DNA from: Zygnema cylindricum
Lineage: Eukaryota > Streptophyta > Zygnematophyceae > Zygnematales > Zygnemataceae
Direction of reading: 5' to 3'
Assembly (NCBI GenBank): GCA_037447655.1
Contig: JBBHKE010001601.1
Coordinates: 1-64,000, forward strand
Length of the DNA stretch: 64,000 nucleotides
Part shown: positions 21,594 through 32,745 of the stretch, in pieces
How positions within the stretch are numbered: position 1 is the stretch's first letter
Layout: every line of letters begins with the position of its first letter
Position numbers and translations under genes: made by a program
Notes under the pieces: generated by a model
Told to the model about the DNA's origin: nothing
The model's database searches: none
The model's input: the letters and a program-made list of their open reading frames with translations, nothing else

Positions 21594-21655
21594 AAGTTGC
21601 AAAAATAGTGCGATTAAAATCATATGAGAGAGTGGGAAATCTTTGCCTATGCCAC

Positions 21656-22298
21656 CCCACGAATTCTTCCCACCCCCCCACTCCCTCCACACCCTTCTTT
21701 CCCTCCAAATTTTCCTTATCCTCACCATTATTCCCCTTCTCCATCCCTCCCACAATCTTTTAACGCCGCAGCGCGCTATGCCTCTTAAAACTCTGTTAAC
21801 CTTCCTCAGTCGACTGCTTTCTCCCCACACTTCCCTCTAATTATCCCACTCCAGTAGCTTCCCCTTTTTTCCTCCCTCCCTCACCAGAATTTGGATATGG
21901 CAATGTTGCCCATCATATCCCAAATTCTGTCACTCGGGATACTCAATTTCCACAAGGGTACAATTTTCTATCTCAAACCCATGACGATTGGCTAGTAGAT
22001 AGTGGTGCTAGTCACCACCTTTCACCACGATCCTATTAGTTTACTCACCTTTCTCCTTTATCATCTCCTATGTAGATTCAATTAGGAGACAACCGCGTTC
22101 TATTGGCTACTCATTCTGGTGATGTAAACGCCCCTAATGTTTCTATTCACCTTCGCAACGTACTCTTTGTTCCTGGTCTAGCTAGGAATCTATTTTCTGT
22201 CAAAGTTGCCACTAATGACTGCTTTAATGCTGGATTTATTAATGATAGAGTAATGTTTCTTGATAGAAAAGACAAAAGTAATGTAGGTTTTGGCGTAG
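21656..22298 (+). pseudogene. Copia E, end of Gag and protease
   Basis: After a proline/serine-rich low-complexity stretch the frame gives DDWLVDSGASHHLSP (DSGAS is the aspartic-protease active site). Then, after stops, LGDNRVLLATHSGDV and LRNVLFVPGLARNLFSVK, the standard copia protease-to-GAG-pre-integrase block. It breaks off at 22298, where copia A1 begins, and resumes at 28869. Confidence 0.75.
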
Positions 22299-23346
22299 TG
22301 AAACTCTGAGACCTCCATAAGTCCTCAGAGTGGACAGCTTCCAAGAAGCCTCTAAGATAATCCTGACCCCTTTGTGTTTAAGCAAAAATAACTGCCACCC
22401 TGGCAAACAAATAATCTAACAACCTTCACCCTTGTGAAGGCAAGACTCCCATGAGTCGATAGCAAAAAGAATCTCTGAATTTGCTCCCCTGAGAAGTTAG
22501 TTATGGAGGGTCAAAGTTGACCTTTTGTACAGAAGCTCTCTAGGAGAGAGGGTCCTATCTTCTAATTTTTCTAAGTCCTATCTCTCTCACAGACTCTATC
22601 TACTGATGTACGGAACCAATCAGAATACAGTTCCGTACGCAAAAGTACAGCTGCCGGTGTACTTTATGTACGGACATTGTACAACATGGCCTAAATGTCT
22701 ACACGTGGAATATCCGGATTCGCTCCTTTAATCCTCGGAGATGCCGTGCTCCAATGTAACATCGCCACGTGTCATCCGATGTGGCGATGCCCACAAACCG
22801 CCGAATTCTTCTTCCGCGATCTCGGCTCTAATTGTGGCCGTCCGATTAAACTCGCATTTGATCGTAGCCGTCATAAATACATGCGCGGTATTTGTTTCGT
22901 TTACGAAATCAATGCGCGGTATTGATTTCTTATCCGTACCGCAATTCGTACTTTTACACTACCATATCTATGTATCCCGTTAACAGTTATAGTTAAATGA
23001 TTTATCCTACGTGTACATTTTTAAATCATTATCGTACTATATACTATGTAAGACTACTTCTAGACTTAACGGCTAAGGCTACCGGCTATCTACACTTTGA
23101 CGGCCGGCAGGTACCAGGATCAAATCCTGTCGCCGGCACATACCTTTTAGTAATTAATCGCTTGACTAATATAAATTTCCCGTAAACCTCGGGATAGCCT
23201 AAGTAGCCATGGCTCTAGCTTCCTCTCCAATTTCTCAGTGACTGCGTCAAGTTTGAGGGTTGGAGAGAGAAGTTAGAGGTAGACTCCCTCGGCTTCTTTA
23301 TTTCTATTCAGACCTAGAAAATACTTAAAAACCATTAATTTCTACA
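22299..23346 (-). repeat. A1 3' LTR
   Basis: 1048 bp with TG...CA ends, near-identical to 27822-28868 by eye. It contains a G-box (CACGTG, near 22766), many GTAC words and a tRNA-like module. Confidence 0.9.
23061..23138 (+). other. tRNA-like module in A1 3' LTR
   Basis: CTTAACGGCTAAGGCTACC resembles a tRNA D arm (box A half). CCAGGATCAAATCCTG resembles a T arm with box B. It is antisense to the element, about 210-285 bases inside the LTR 5' end. Confidence 0.45.
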
Positions 23347-23363
23347 CTCCCCTTATTTTCTAG
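23347..23363 (-). other. A1 polypurine tract
   Basis: In element sense CTAGAAAATAAGGGGAG directly precedes the LTR TGTAG. It primes plus-strand DNA synthesis. Confidence 0.85.
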
Positions 23364-25759
23364 TCAATCTTTAATTTCAGACCACACTTCTCCCTGCAGA
23401 AAATTAGCTTAGGGGAAGGCACAGGTTTGGTCATCATATCTGCTACCATCTCACTATCTGGTCGGTACTCTAAACTGATTATTTTATTTTCTACTTTCTC
23501 TCTAACAAAGCTGAGTCTAATGTCCATATGTTTGGCTTTAAAATGATGTTTAAGATTGGCAGAAATAGCAATTGCTGCCTGATTATCACAAAATATTTTC
23601 TGCACACCACTCTTAAGATGACCAAGTTCACCAAGTAAAGACTTGACCCACGACAATTCTTTTACAGCAGAGCAAGAGGCCATATACTCAGCCTCCATGG
23701 TGGACTGAGCAATAACCTTTTGTTGTTTGCTACTCTAACAGCAAGCCCCATCACCCACATATAATACATATCCAGAAGTGCATCTCCTCATCGGAGCATC
23801 ACCATAACTAGCATCACTCCAGGTAGTGATGTCAGTATTCTCCCCACCCAAATGCAACCATAGATCCCTAGTTCCTATCAAGTATCTAAGAACTCTCTTA
23901 GCTGCCTCCCAATCCCTCTTAGTGGGAGCATTTAGACTTCTACTCAGCACTCCTACAGCTGCAGCTAAATCTGATCGGGTACAATTCATAAAATAGATTA
24001 GACTTCCCACTACTTGTCTGTAAGGAATTGTCTGCATGAACTTCTGTTCTTCAGGAGATAATTCCTCGTCTAAGACTATGACTCCTTCTTCCTCACTCCC
24101 CTCACTTCCCTTCTTCAATTCCATTGGAGTTGTACAACTATTAGCTTTATCCATTTGAATTTTTTTAAGCATGTTCCCTATTGTTTCCTTTTGAGTCAAT
24201 CTAATAATTTTTCTTTTTCGGTCTCTCTCTACTTGAATTCCCAAAATATATTTTGCTCCCCCCATATCCTTCATTTGAAATCTCCCCTTAAGATCGGTTT
24301 TCAGTTTATTAATTTTTTCCATTGATTTACTTAAAACAAGCAAATCATCAACATAAATTGCAATAAATATCAAACCTTCCTCATCTTCGAAATCATAGAT
24401 TGAGTGATCTGAGCTGATCCGGATATATCCTAGACCGGTAAGAAACTCATCAAGCTTCTTATTCCAATGTCGAGGCGCCTGTTTCAAACCATAAAGAGAA
24501 TTAATCAGCCGGCATACCTTACTGTCATCTCCTTCTTCCACAAACCCTTCGGGTTGTCGCACGAAGATCTCCTCTTCCAATTCTCCATGCAAAAAGGCTG
24601 TTTTGATGTCCATCTGGTGCACTTCCATGTCTTCCACTGCTGCCAGGCTGAGAAGTTTGCGGACGGAGGGAAATCTGACCACCGGGGAAAAGGTTTCCTC
24701 GTAGTCAATTCCCTCTTTTTGTGTAAATCCCTTTGCCACTAGTCGGGCCTTGTAGCGCTCGATTGTGTTATCTGGGTTCAGTTTTAATTTTAAAACCCAC
24801 TTACAACCGATTGGTTTTCGGTTAGGTGGACAATCCACCAACTCCGAAGTATCGGCTGCCATAATTGAGGCCATCTCTTCATTGATGGCTGTCTTCCACC
24901 GATTTCTTTCTGGACAAGTCATCTCCTCTTCATAAGTTTGAGGTTCATCTTGATGAGATAGTTTAGTTACCTTGTTATTAACCTGTTTTTCTGAGGCCAT
25001 CTCTTCATTGATGGCTGTCTTCCACCGATTTCTTTCTGGACAAGTCATCGCCTCTTCATAAGTTTGAGGTTCATCTTGATGAGATAGTTTAGTTACCTTG
25101 TTATTAACCTGTTTTTCTTGCAGTCTTTTACTACTTCTCTTTCCCCCCTCAAAATCTGAGGCTGGAATAGATGGTTCTCGTGGATTCTTTCGAACAAACT
25201 CTGTTTCTCCCCTATCCTTTGATTCCGAATCAATTTCCACCACGTCTTGCGCTTCGGGTAGAGTTGTCACTGGAGTTTCCACAGCCGAGTCCTTTTCAGT
25301 CTGATTTGTACCTGCAAGAATGTCATCGTCTCTAAAACCTCGATAGTTAGGAAGCTCAAAGTCATCAGAATTTTCTGACTCAAATCTGATTTTTACTGAC
25401 TTCGTATATTTGAAGGGATCCACAAACTTTCCTTCATCCATAACTACTAGATGTTTTACTAAGATTATATCTTCCCTTTTTAGATCATAAACTCTATATC
25501 CTTTAACATCTTCATCATATCCTAATAAGTATCCCGGTTTTCCTTTAGGATCTAGCTTCCTATTAAACCGATCTGTATCTAGACTAAATACTTGACTGCC
25601 GAAAACCTTTAAGTGAGATATGTCTGGTTTCCGGCCTGTCCATCTCTCATAAGGTGTTTGATCTTTTATAGCTGAAGTAAGAACTCTATTTTTGAGATAA
25701 TTAGCACAGTTCATTGCTTCTGCCCAAAATCTTTTTCCTATCTTTTTATCTGACAACAT
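23360..25759 (-). pseudogene. A1 integrase C-terminus, RT and RNase H
   Basis: A 674-codon frame (25759-23735) contains the integrase tail (SDKKIGKRFWAEAMNCANYL), an acidic linker, RT and most of RNase H. RT blocks seen are CKWVLKLKLNPDN, FSPVVRFPSVR, FLHGELEEEIF and the catalytic IYVDDLLVLS. RNase H gives TTWSDASYGD, then TAG after GDGACC. A second frame (23698-23360) supplies MEAEYMASCS and FCDNQAAIAI. The 126-bp duplication doubles a 42-residue segment before RT. RT itself looks intact; the stop removes the last third of RNase H. Confidence 0.85.
24869..25120 (-). repeat. 126-bp in-frame tandem duplication in A1 Pol
   Basis: The segment encoding EKQVNNKVTKLSHQDEPQTY and the following 22 residues occurs twice back to back, with one A/E difference. 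A2 has one copy, so this arose in A1. Confidence 0.9.
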
Positions 25760-26453
25760 ACTTCTAGCACTATCACTTAGTGTTTTATTTAACCTTTCAG
25801 CTACCCCATTCTATTCCGGATTTTCTAGAACTGTCTTTTGGTGTTGGACCCCATCTTTCCTCAGAAAAACCTCAAACTGGTTAGAAGTATACTCTCCACC
25901 ATTGTCACTCCTTACTCTCTTGATTGGAGTTTCATGGAGTTTTTCGCTCCATGCTTTATATTGTCTAAAACAATCCTGAGCTTCGGACTTGTTTTTCAAA
26001 AAATACACCCGGGAATACAGAGACCAATCAACAGTTATAGTAATCATAAATCTCTTCCCCCTTGGTGAGGGCACTTTAGCCGGTCCCCAAATATCTGTGT
26101 GTACTAGATCTAGAATTTTTTCTCCCTTATAGGTGGCTGATTTAGGAAAGGGTAATCTGTGTGCTTTACCTTGAGCACATCCACTACAATCACTTATATC
26201 ATCACTCTCACTGAACTAAATCCCTTCCACCACTCCCATCTTTTTCATCTCTCTTAACTTATCTAGATTCACATGCCCAAGCCTCTTATGCCACATCATA
26301 ATATCATGAACACCAGCATAATAAAGTTTATTCGTTTCAATACTTAAAATCAGCCTAAACATCCCATGGCTACCTTTTTCAGCAATTAAATAGACATCCT
26401 CCTCAAAACTAGCAGTAAAGACTCCTTCCCTAGTGCTAGTGAAAAAACCCTTA
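25760..26453 (-). pseudogene. A1 integrase N-terminal and core
   Basis: The minus strand reads the zinc-binding and core regions seen more clearly in A2 (HKRLGH, C-x2-C, then the D,D,E core). The frame 26074-25811 gives VRSDNGGEYTSNQFEVFL and ends ENPE followed by TAG, where A2 has Gln. A stop at 26216-26218 (A2 has FSEND) and a frame change near 26460 break the rest. Confidence 0.75.
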
Positions 26454-26915
26454 TCATCTAATACAGATGTAGATAAGGTTTTTGTTCAGCTCCGGAATAA
26501 ACAATACATCGGAGAATGGTAATATGGATGTCTTTCCTTCTACTAACACTTTCATATCTACCGATCCTACAAGAGTAGTGGTGACTATCCTCCCATCCCC
26601 GTACTCTATCTCTACGGTGGGAATCTTTCTTATCTTAGTGAACAGGTGCCTATCCTTACACATGTGCATTGAGGCACCTGAATCTATAATCCAGCCTGCT
26701 TCACCTTTCAATCCACCGTAAGCACATTTCTGCCTTCGTGGAATTTCAACCTCAGTTTTCGCCTCCAACTCCTCATCCAAAAGGAGCTCATCGTCCTCGT
26801 CCTCGGATTCCGCCTCAAGTACCTGCGTGACAAGGGCCTTTTTCTTTCCTCTCGGGGTACCACCGGTCTGCCCCTCCTTTAACCGAAGCTCGGTTAGCTT
26901 AGTGCACTCTGCCAT
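26454..26915 (-). pseudogene. A1 protease region
   Basis: The frame runs from the end of the Gag zinc knuckle (MAECTKL) through an acidic linker to RRQKCAYGGLKGEAGWIIDS and GASMHMC. DSGAS is the catalytic aspartic-protease motif. It then gives LPFSDVLFIPELNKNLI. A frame change follows. Confidence 0.8.
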
Positions 26916-27841
26916 ATAGTGCCCCGGTTTCTTACAAAAATGACATAAACCTTTGGGAGCCCTTGGTTCGACTCGTCAACCAGTTTTTTCTGCTCCCTAC
27001 CCCCATAGTTTCCGACTAGTTTCTGGGAATCCTTGTTCCTCCAATCGGTCGCTGTTGCCAAGGCTTGGCCACTCTTTCCTCCCCTTCGGATCTCAATCGT
27101 ATTCTCTCGAACGAGAATCATCCCTACCATTGAGTTCCATATCCACCTTGAGTCCGGCAAGTCCTGCACACGGTTGACTATGTTCTCGAACTCATCAGGT
27201 AACTTCATCAGTAAACACTTAACCTTTTCTTTTTCACTAAAAACTTTTCCCGCACTCTCTAGCTCCATGAAGAGTGTAGCAAGCTCATTGCAAAAAGCCA
27301 ACATATTTCCCCCTTTGTATACATACTCCTTAACTTTCTGATCAGCCAACTGTTGTTGCTGAATCGTACCACTTCGGTACATCTCTATGAGAGCCATCCA
27401 AAGATCGGATGCCCTCTCTACCTGCAAATGAGGACATGCAAGTCCTTGAGTGAGATGGCGTAGGATGAAGTGCTTTGCCGCCATATTGTTGAAGTCCCAG
27501 GTTTCAGTATCATTCTCCTCGTTCCTCGGAATAGGTGACATGAATGCTAAACCAGTTGTTATTGGTGTGGTTGCCTCCTTCTCCTTTCCTTTGTCCACCA
27601 CCTCTCATTCCTTTGTTTCCTCCGTTGAAGGTGAATCCTCTTTTCTGGTGAATCTCCTTCCTCCAAACCTTAGAGGAATTCTAAGACTTGATGGACGCCC
27701 CAATCGTCCACTCACTATCCCCCAAAACCTTTTTTCGTATAGAGCTCGTATCATCATACTTTCCCAGTATATGAAGCCAGTTCCATTAAAGATTGGTACC
27801 CTAGAGGGTGGGCCCATAACCTGAAACTCTGAGACCTCCAT
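26894..27841 (-). pseudogene. A1 Gag
   Basis: Gag starts at ATG 27841 inside the 5' LTR (MEVSEFQVMGPPSRVP), runs through the primer-binding site and has VPIFNGTGFIYWESMMIRAL, the usual copia Gag start. A TGA after EETKE (27605-27607) separates it from 27601-26894, which has the rest of capsid (LRHLTQGLACPHLQVERASD). The CCHC knuckle is reached only by a frame change near 26960. Confidence 0.8.
27809..27821 (-). other. A1 primer-binding site (half-tRNA type)
   Basis: In element sense GGTTATGGGCCCA directly follows the 5' LTR. It is complementary to TGGGCCCATAACC, the anticodon stem-loop of eukaryotic initiator tRNA-Met, not its 3' end. The same site is used by Drosophila copia. Confidence 0.85.
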
Positions 27842-28868
27842 AAGTCCTCAGAGTGGACAGCTTCCAAGAAGCCTCTAGGATAATCCTAACCCCTTTGTGT
27901 TTAAGCAAAAATAACTGCCACCATGGCAGACAAAAACTCTGACCACCTTCACTCCTGTGAAGGCAAGACTCCCCTGAGTCGATAGCAAAAAGAATCTCTG
28001 AATTTGCTCACCTGAGTAGTAAGTTATGGAGGGTCAAAGTTGACCTTTTGTACAGAAGCTCTCTGGGAGAGAGGGTCCTATCTTCTAATTTTTCTAAGTC
28101 CTATCTCTCTCACAAGTTCTATCTACTGATGTACGGAACCAATCAGAATGCAGTTCCGTATGCAAAAGTACAGTTGCCGGTGTACTTTATGTACGGACAT
28201 TGTACGACATGCCCTTAATGTCTACACTTGGAATATCCAGATTCGCTCCTTTAATCTTCGGAGATGCCGCGCTCCAAAATAACATCGCCACATGTCATCT
28301 GATGTGGCGATGCCCACAAACCGCCGAATTCTTCTTCCGCGATCTCGGCGCTAATTCCGGCCGTCCGATTAAACTTGCTTTTGATCGTAGCCGTAATAAA
28401 TACATGCGCGGTATTTGTTTCGCTTACGAAATCAATGCGCGGTATTGATTCTTATCCGTACCGCAATTCGTACTTTTACACTACCATATCTATGTATCCT
28501 GTTAACAGTTATAGTTAAATGATTTATCCTACGTGTACATGTTTAAATCATAATCGTATTATATACTATGTAAGACTACTTCTAGACTTAATGGCTAAGG
28601 CTACCGGCTATCTACACTCTGACGGCCGGCAGGTACCAGGATCAAATCCTGTCGCCGGCACATACCTTTTAGTAATTAATCCCTTGACTAATATAAATTT
28701 CCCGTAAACCTCAGGATAGCCTAGGTAACCATGGCTCTAGCTTCCTCTCCAATTTCTCAGTGACTGAGACAAGTTTGAGAGTTGGAGAGAGAAGTTAGAG
28801 GTAGATTGCCTCGGCTTCTTTATTACTATTCGGACCTAGAAAATACTTAAAAACCATTAATTTCTACA
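27822..28868 (-). repeat. A1 5' LTR
   Basis: 1047 bp with TG...CA ends; the partner LTR is at 22299-23346. It contains the Gag start codon at its inner end and a tRNA-like module at 28582-28660. Confidence 0.9.
28582..28660 (+). other. tRNA-like module in A1 5' LTR
   Basis: CTTAATGGCTAAGGCTACC followed by CCAGGATCAAATCCTG, at the same place as in the 3' LTR. Confidence 0.45.
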
Positions 28869-31123
28869 CACGAGTTTCTATGTATGTCCCACAATCGTAT
28901 AGTACGCCAAAGATATTTGCTTTAAGTGCTAGCGTTGAAAGTTTTCTACTCTGGCATTTAAGATATGGTCATTTAAGTAGCGAAAGTTTGCGTACTTTTC
29001 CAAATCTTGTAACCGGAATAAATTCGTTTTCTAACAAACCTTTGGATTTTTGTCACGGTTGCGTGCAAGGAAAAATGTCGCGTCACTCATTTCCCACTAG
29101 CACTACCGTGATCTCTGAACCCCTTGCACTTGTACCTACGGACGTATGTGGTCCCATGCGCACGCGTAGCTAAAGTGGATCCCTTTATTTTGTCAATTTC
29201 ATTGACCACGCCACTCGTTTTTCACACGTTTATCCAATCTCTGATAAATCTGACGCTTTTGCATGATTTCAAGAATTTAAGGTGTTGGCAGAAAATTTTC
29301 ACAACAGTCGAATCAAGGTCTTCCGTAGTGACAACGATGGCGAATTTGTTTTCCAACCAATTTTCTGAATTCCTCATGCAACATGGAATCTCGCGTCATT
29401 TAATGGCGCCTCGGACGCCACAACAGAACGGTATTGCAGAAAGGTACAATTGAACATTACATGACATGTCACACTCCATGTTGTACTTTTCCAATTTGCC
29501 TTATGAATTTTGGGCAGAGGCTGTCGTTTGCGCAAATTACTTACGCAATCCTTGTCCCACTAACGCTTTACCAAAATCTACTCCTATGGAAGCGTAGTCC
29601 TATGTCAAACCAGATATACGCCACCTTCGAATCTTTGGATGTGAAGCTTAGTATAAAGACCTCCTCCAATCGGACGACAAACTGGGTGCTCGCGCATTTC
29701 GTGGAAATCCCAAAGCGTACCGGCTCTGGAGTCCTTATCAAAATCGCGTCATCACCACCAGAGAAATAGCTTTCAACAAAACGCCACTTCTCCAAACCTT
29801 GTCTTGTACGCCCTTCCCTTTCCCTCTTCCCCCATAATCCGACTTTCCCTCCCTCACCCTCTATGACCCTCTTCCCCCAGTACTTCCCCTTCAATCTCTT
29901 TAGCCATCTAACTCCACCTTACCCCTTCCCCCCCCTCTCCTCCTAATCCTCCCATATTTTTTCCCTCATTATCTTCTAGTCCCCCTCCTCCTCTATCTTC
30001 TCCTACCCCCCTTGTTTTCTCGGCTGCTCCCATCACTCTTGCCAGCCAATCAGCTCCACTTCCTTTTCATCGTGTCACAAATTGCGAAGATACTACCTCC
30101 TCTCTCCCTCTTTTCCAAGATGATCTTCTTTTTGACAATTTTTCCCCCACATTTTTTTCCCACTCACCTCTTCCTCGGCCTTTTACTCCTCTTAAGCCTT
30201 CACCTTCCGAGCTTGAGAATTCCCTTCTTCATGAGCCCTCTCTTTTACCTCGCCGTAACCCGGTACGCCCTAGAGGTCCTCCCTCTCAGCTTATTACCTC
30301 CATAGGCCATGCCTCTCTTGCTTACGCTTACTCGGTTGGGGCCTCTACCTCTCTTATTTAAGCCCCTCTCCCTTAAAGCTGCCCTAAAACGTCTTGATGC
30401 CTCCCATTGAAAAATTGTCGCTGATGCTGAATTCAATGCGTTAATTTCCAACAAAACATGGAATCTTGTGCCCTTACCCCTGGAAGAAAGGCAATCGGCT
30501 CAAAATGGGTCTTTGGTGTAAAACAGAAAGCGGATGGATCCGTGGACAAATACAAAGCTCGCTTGGTGGCGAAAGGCTTTTCCCAAATCGAAGGTATAGA
30601 TTTCACTTAAACCTTTGCTCCAGTTGCACGGTAAACATCTATCTGGAGTTTACTTGCTTTAGCTGCTGAACTTGATTTCCATGTTCATTAGATGGATGTT
30701 AAGAATGCCTTTTTAAATGGGATCTTGTCCGATGACATTTACGTGCATCAGCCAGAGGGCTATATTACCCTTGGATCTGAACATCTGGTTTGCCATCTCA
30801 TTGAAACAATCTATGGATTAAAAAAACCCCCCCGTGTATGGAACCATACTATAGATACTATTATGCGGAAAGAAGGATTTACCCGAATTGATGCCGATTT
30901 TAGCATTTACTCACGCTGCTCTAGCACCTCCTTAATCATTGTTGCCATCTTTGTCGATGATCTACTTCTTGTTGGCCCTTCCCTCTCTGAAATCTCTAAT
31001 TCACCCACTAAACCTAACATTCCCCCTCTTATTGGGCGAAGCGGCAAAAAGCGCAACGCCGATGCTTTTCGCCTCCTCTCCAACTTGTCGTCGTACACCC
31101 AAACCAAAATACCAATCTACTGA
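28869..31123 (+). pseudogene. Copia E, integrase and RT remnants
   Basis: It resumes the element cut at 22298. LWHLRYGHLSSESL and FCHGCVQGKMSRHSF form the HHCC zinc-binding domain. APRTPQQNGIAERYN is the core near the catalytic Glu. A proline/serine-rich linker follows (29780-30370). RT pieces are AIGSKWVFGVK, MDVKNAFLNGILSDDIYVHQ and FVDDLLLVG (FVDD palm box). Many frame changes and stops are present. Homology ends near 31030-31120 without an LTR. Confidence 0.75.
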
Positions 31124-31332
31124 CGCTCCTAACAAAACTGTACACACGTAACCGTACATATTTTTTCAATTCCTCCTTCGTCTACTTCTCATTTCACTTC
31201 ACAGACAACATCTTCTCACGGACGTCTTCTTCACAAGTATCCTCACACATATATCTTCCATATGCATATTTTCTCACCATCGTTGTCAATTTCTCAACCT
31301 TACCCGAACTTAACTGGTAAGTTCTCAATCTG
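31124..31332. other. Spacer, no gene seen
   Basis: Pyrimidine-rich junction between copia E and the copia D gag fragment. Confidence 0.5.
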
Positions 31333-31607
31333 TCACTTGTCGTTTCTTACGCCGAACTTAGAACATTTGAACGTTGCGGTTGGAATTAATTTCCAATCCT
31401 CCAAAATGTACAGATCATCCTCCTCGTCCTTCTCCAAATCTGAGATCTCCGCCGCCTCTTCCTCCTCGGTCCGACATTCCTCTTTCACGATGAAAACATT
31501 GCGCACTGACGTGTCCCTAACGCTGACACGTGTAACACTATGTTTGAAGGTCCAGACATTCGACCGCAAAATGACCAAATTTGTGACATTTAAAGCATTT
31601 AACATTA
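31333..31607 (-). pseudogene. Copia D Gag, zinc-knuckle side
   Basis: On the minus strand one frame reads KCFKCHKFGHFAVEC, a C-x2-C-x4-H-x4-C knuckle. Another gives an acidic tail (EECRTEEEEAAEISDLEKDE). It is the continuation of the Gag at 37904-38860, from which it is separated by B1. Confidence 0.6.
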
Positions 31608-32728
31608 TGAAATTCTAAGGGCTCCATTGCCACACAGAATTCGCATATCAAAAGATGCTAATCTAGATAGAGCCGACTCCAAGTTTATATAAACATAAAT
31701 GATTGACCCCTTGACAATCAAAACCCCATTAAAGCTTAAACCCTGAAAAACAAGGCTTTTTGTGTGCTCAATTCCACCACGGAATGCAAAGTTAGAATTA
31801 TGTGATTTGGATACATTCACCCACTTTGACTTTCCCTTAGAAATGCAGCCACCCAAGCTAGCAAAAACTCTGATGGACTACACCCTTGTCTAGCTTGGAC
31901 TCTTTTGAGTCTGCAGCAAAAAGAATCACTGAATTTGGTCAACTGAGTTGATAGATATGGCTGGCCAAAGTTTGCCTTTTATAAAAGATGCTCTCTGGGA
32001 GAGGCGGCTACCTACCCAAAATATTCTAAGTCCTAAACCCCTCTCTAAACCCTCTAGTACTGAGGTACTGACCAATCACAAGACTGTACCGTACAGTGAA
32101 GTACAGATGTTGGTGTACTTTCTGTACGGACAGTGTACGTCGTCGCCATTATGCGACTTTTGTCACATCCGGATTGGTTGTCTTCCGTTCCGGAGATTCC
32201 ATAAACTTGTATGATGTTGCCACGTGTCATCCGGGGTGGCGGAGTCTGCAAACCGCCAAATTGTCCTTTCCGCGAAGCCAGCGCTAACCACGGCCGTCCG
32301 ATTGATATTGGTATTCTATACGGACCGTCGAAACAAATGTCCGTACTATTTGTTTCGTGCGGTACTAATAGTACAACTGTTTCTATGTCCAATATTCTGT
32401 AATCCAGGTAAATGGAAAATCCTACGTGTCCATGTTAATATATATATATCAAACCTAATATACCTTAGCTCTAGTCCTAGACTAAACGGACAACGCTGAC
32501 GGACAGCAGGTACCAGGATCAATTCCTGGGTCCGTTAAGTCCCTTTTGGTACATCTACCTAAATCAACCATTGTCTTCTCTAGTGAGCTTAGGCAGCCAT
32601 GGATCTAGCTCCCAATCCAGCCTTCAGTGATTACAACAAGTGTGGGGGCTTGGAGAGGGGAGTTAGAGGCATGTTGTCTCTGCTCTATTTCTATCCTTAT
32701 AGACCTATAAAATACTCAAATATCAACA
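31608..32728 (-). repeat. B1 3' LTR (single-unit form)
   Basis: 1121 bp, TGAAATTC...CAACA. It contains a single copy of the segment that is repeated five times in the other LTR, plus a G-box (CACGTG) and a tRNA-like module. Confidence 0.9.
32478..32539 (+). other. tRNA-like module in B1 3' LTR
   Basis: CTAAACGGACAACGCTGAC then CCAGGATCAATTCCTGG (T-arm-like) with AACGGA/TCCGTT able to pair. Shorter than the A-family module. Confidence 0.4.
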
Positions 32729-32745
32729 CTCCCCTTATTTTCTAG
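32729..32745 (-). other. B1 polypurine tract
   Basis: CTAGAAAATAAGGGGAG in element sense, identical to that of A1, A2 and C1. Confidence 0.85.

Larger units (their letters stand above)
20509..21655 (-). pseudogene. Type III PKS C-terminal exon, split by a solo LTR
   Basis: Joining 21655-21594 to 20707-20509 on the minus strand gives IFESVDPFVRSF, then a TGA, then [20 protein letters not shown], then [16 protein letters not shown] and MLFVLS. AVHPGG contains the catalytic histidine block of type III polyketide synthases. The 'GN-S' asparagine block is altered to GSYARM, so the catalytic Asn is not seen. The exon is interrupted by an 886-bp solo LTR and runs into a (CT)n tract (in sense). It is the missing C-terminus of the plus-strand pseudogene or a second gene copy. 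Confidence 0.75.
22299..28868 (-). mobile_element. Copia A1, complete but inactive (6570 bp)
   Basis: Minus-strand Ty1/copia with LTRs at 27822-28868 (5') and 22299-23346 (3'), primer-binding site, polypurine tract and Gag-protease-integrase-RT-RNase H in order. It interrupts copia E. The flanks GCGTAG and CACGAG do not form a clean 5-bp duplication. Frameshifts in Gag and near protease, a TAG in integrase, a 126-bp tandem duplication and a TAG in RNase H make it inactive. A2 is a second member. Confidence 0.9.

Noticed and set aside
23061-23138. Functional tRNA genes in the LTRs
   Set aside because: Acceptor and anticodon arms do not pair well and box B is off consensus, so only 'tRNA-like' is supported.
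22293-28874. 5-bp target duplication for A1
   Set aside because: GCGTAG on the left and CACGAG on the right do not match at the LTR borders.
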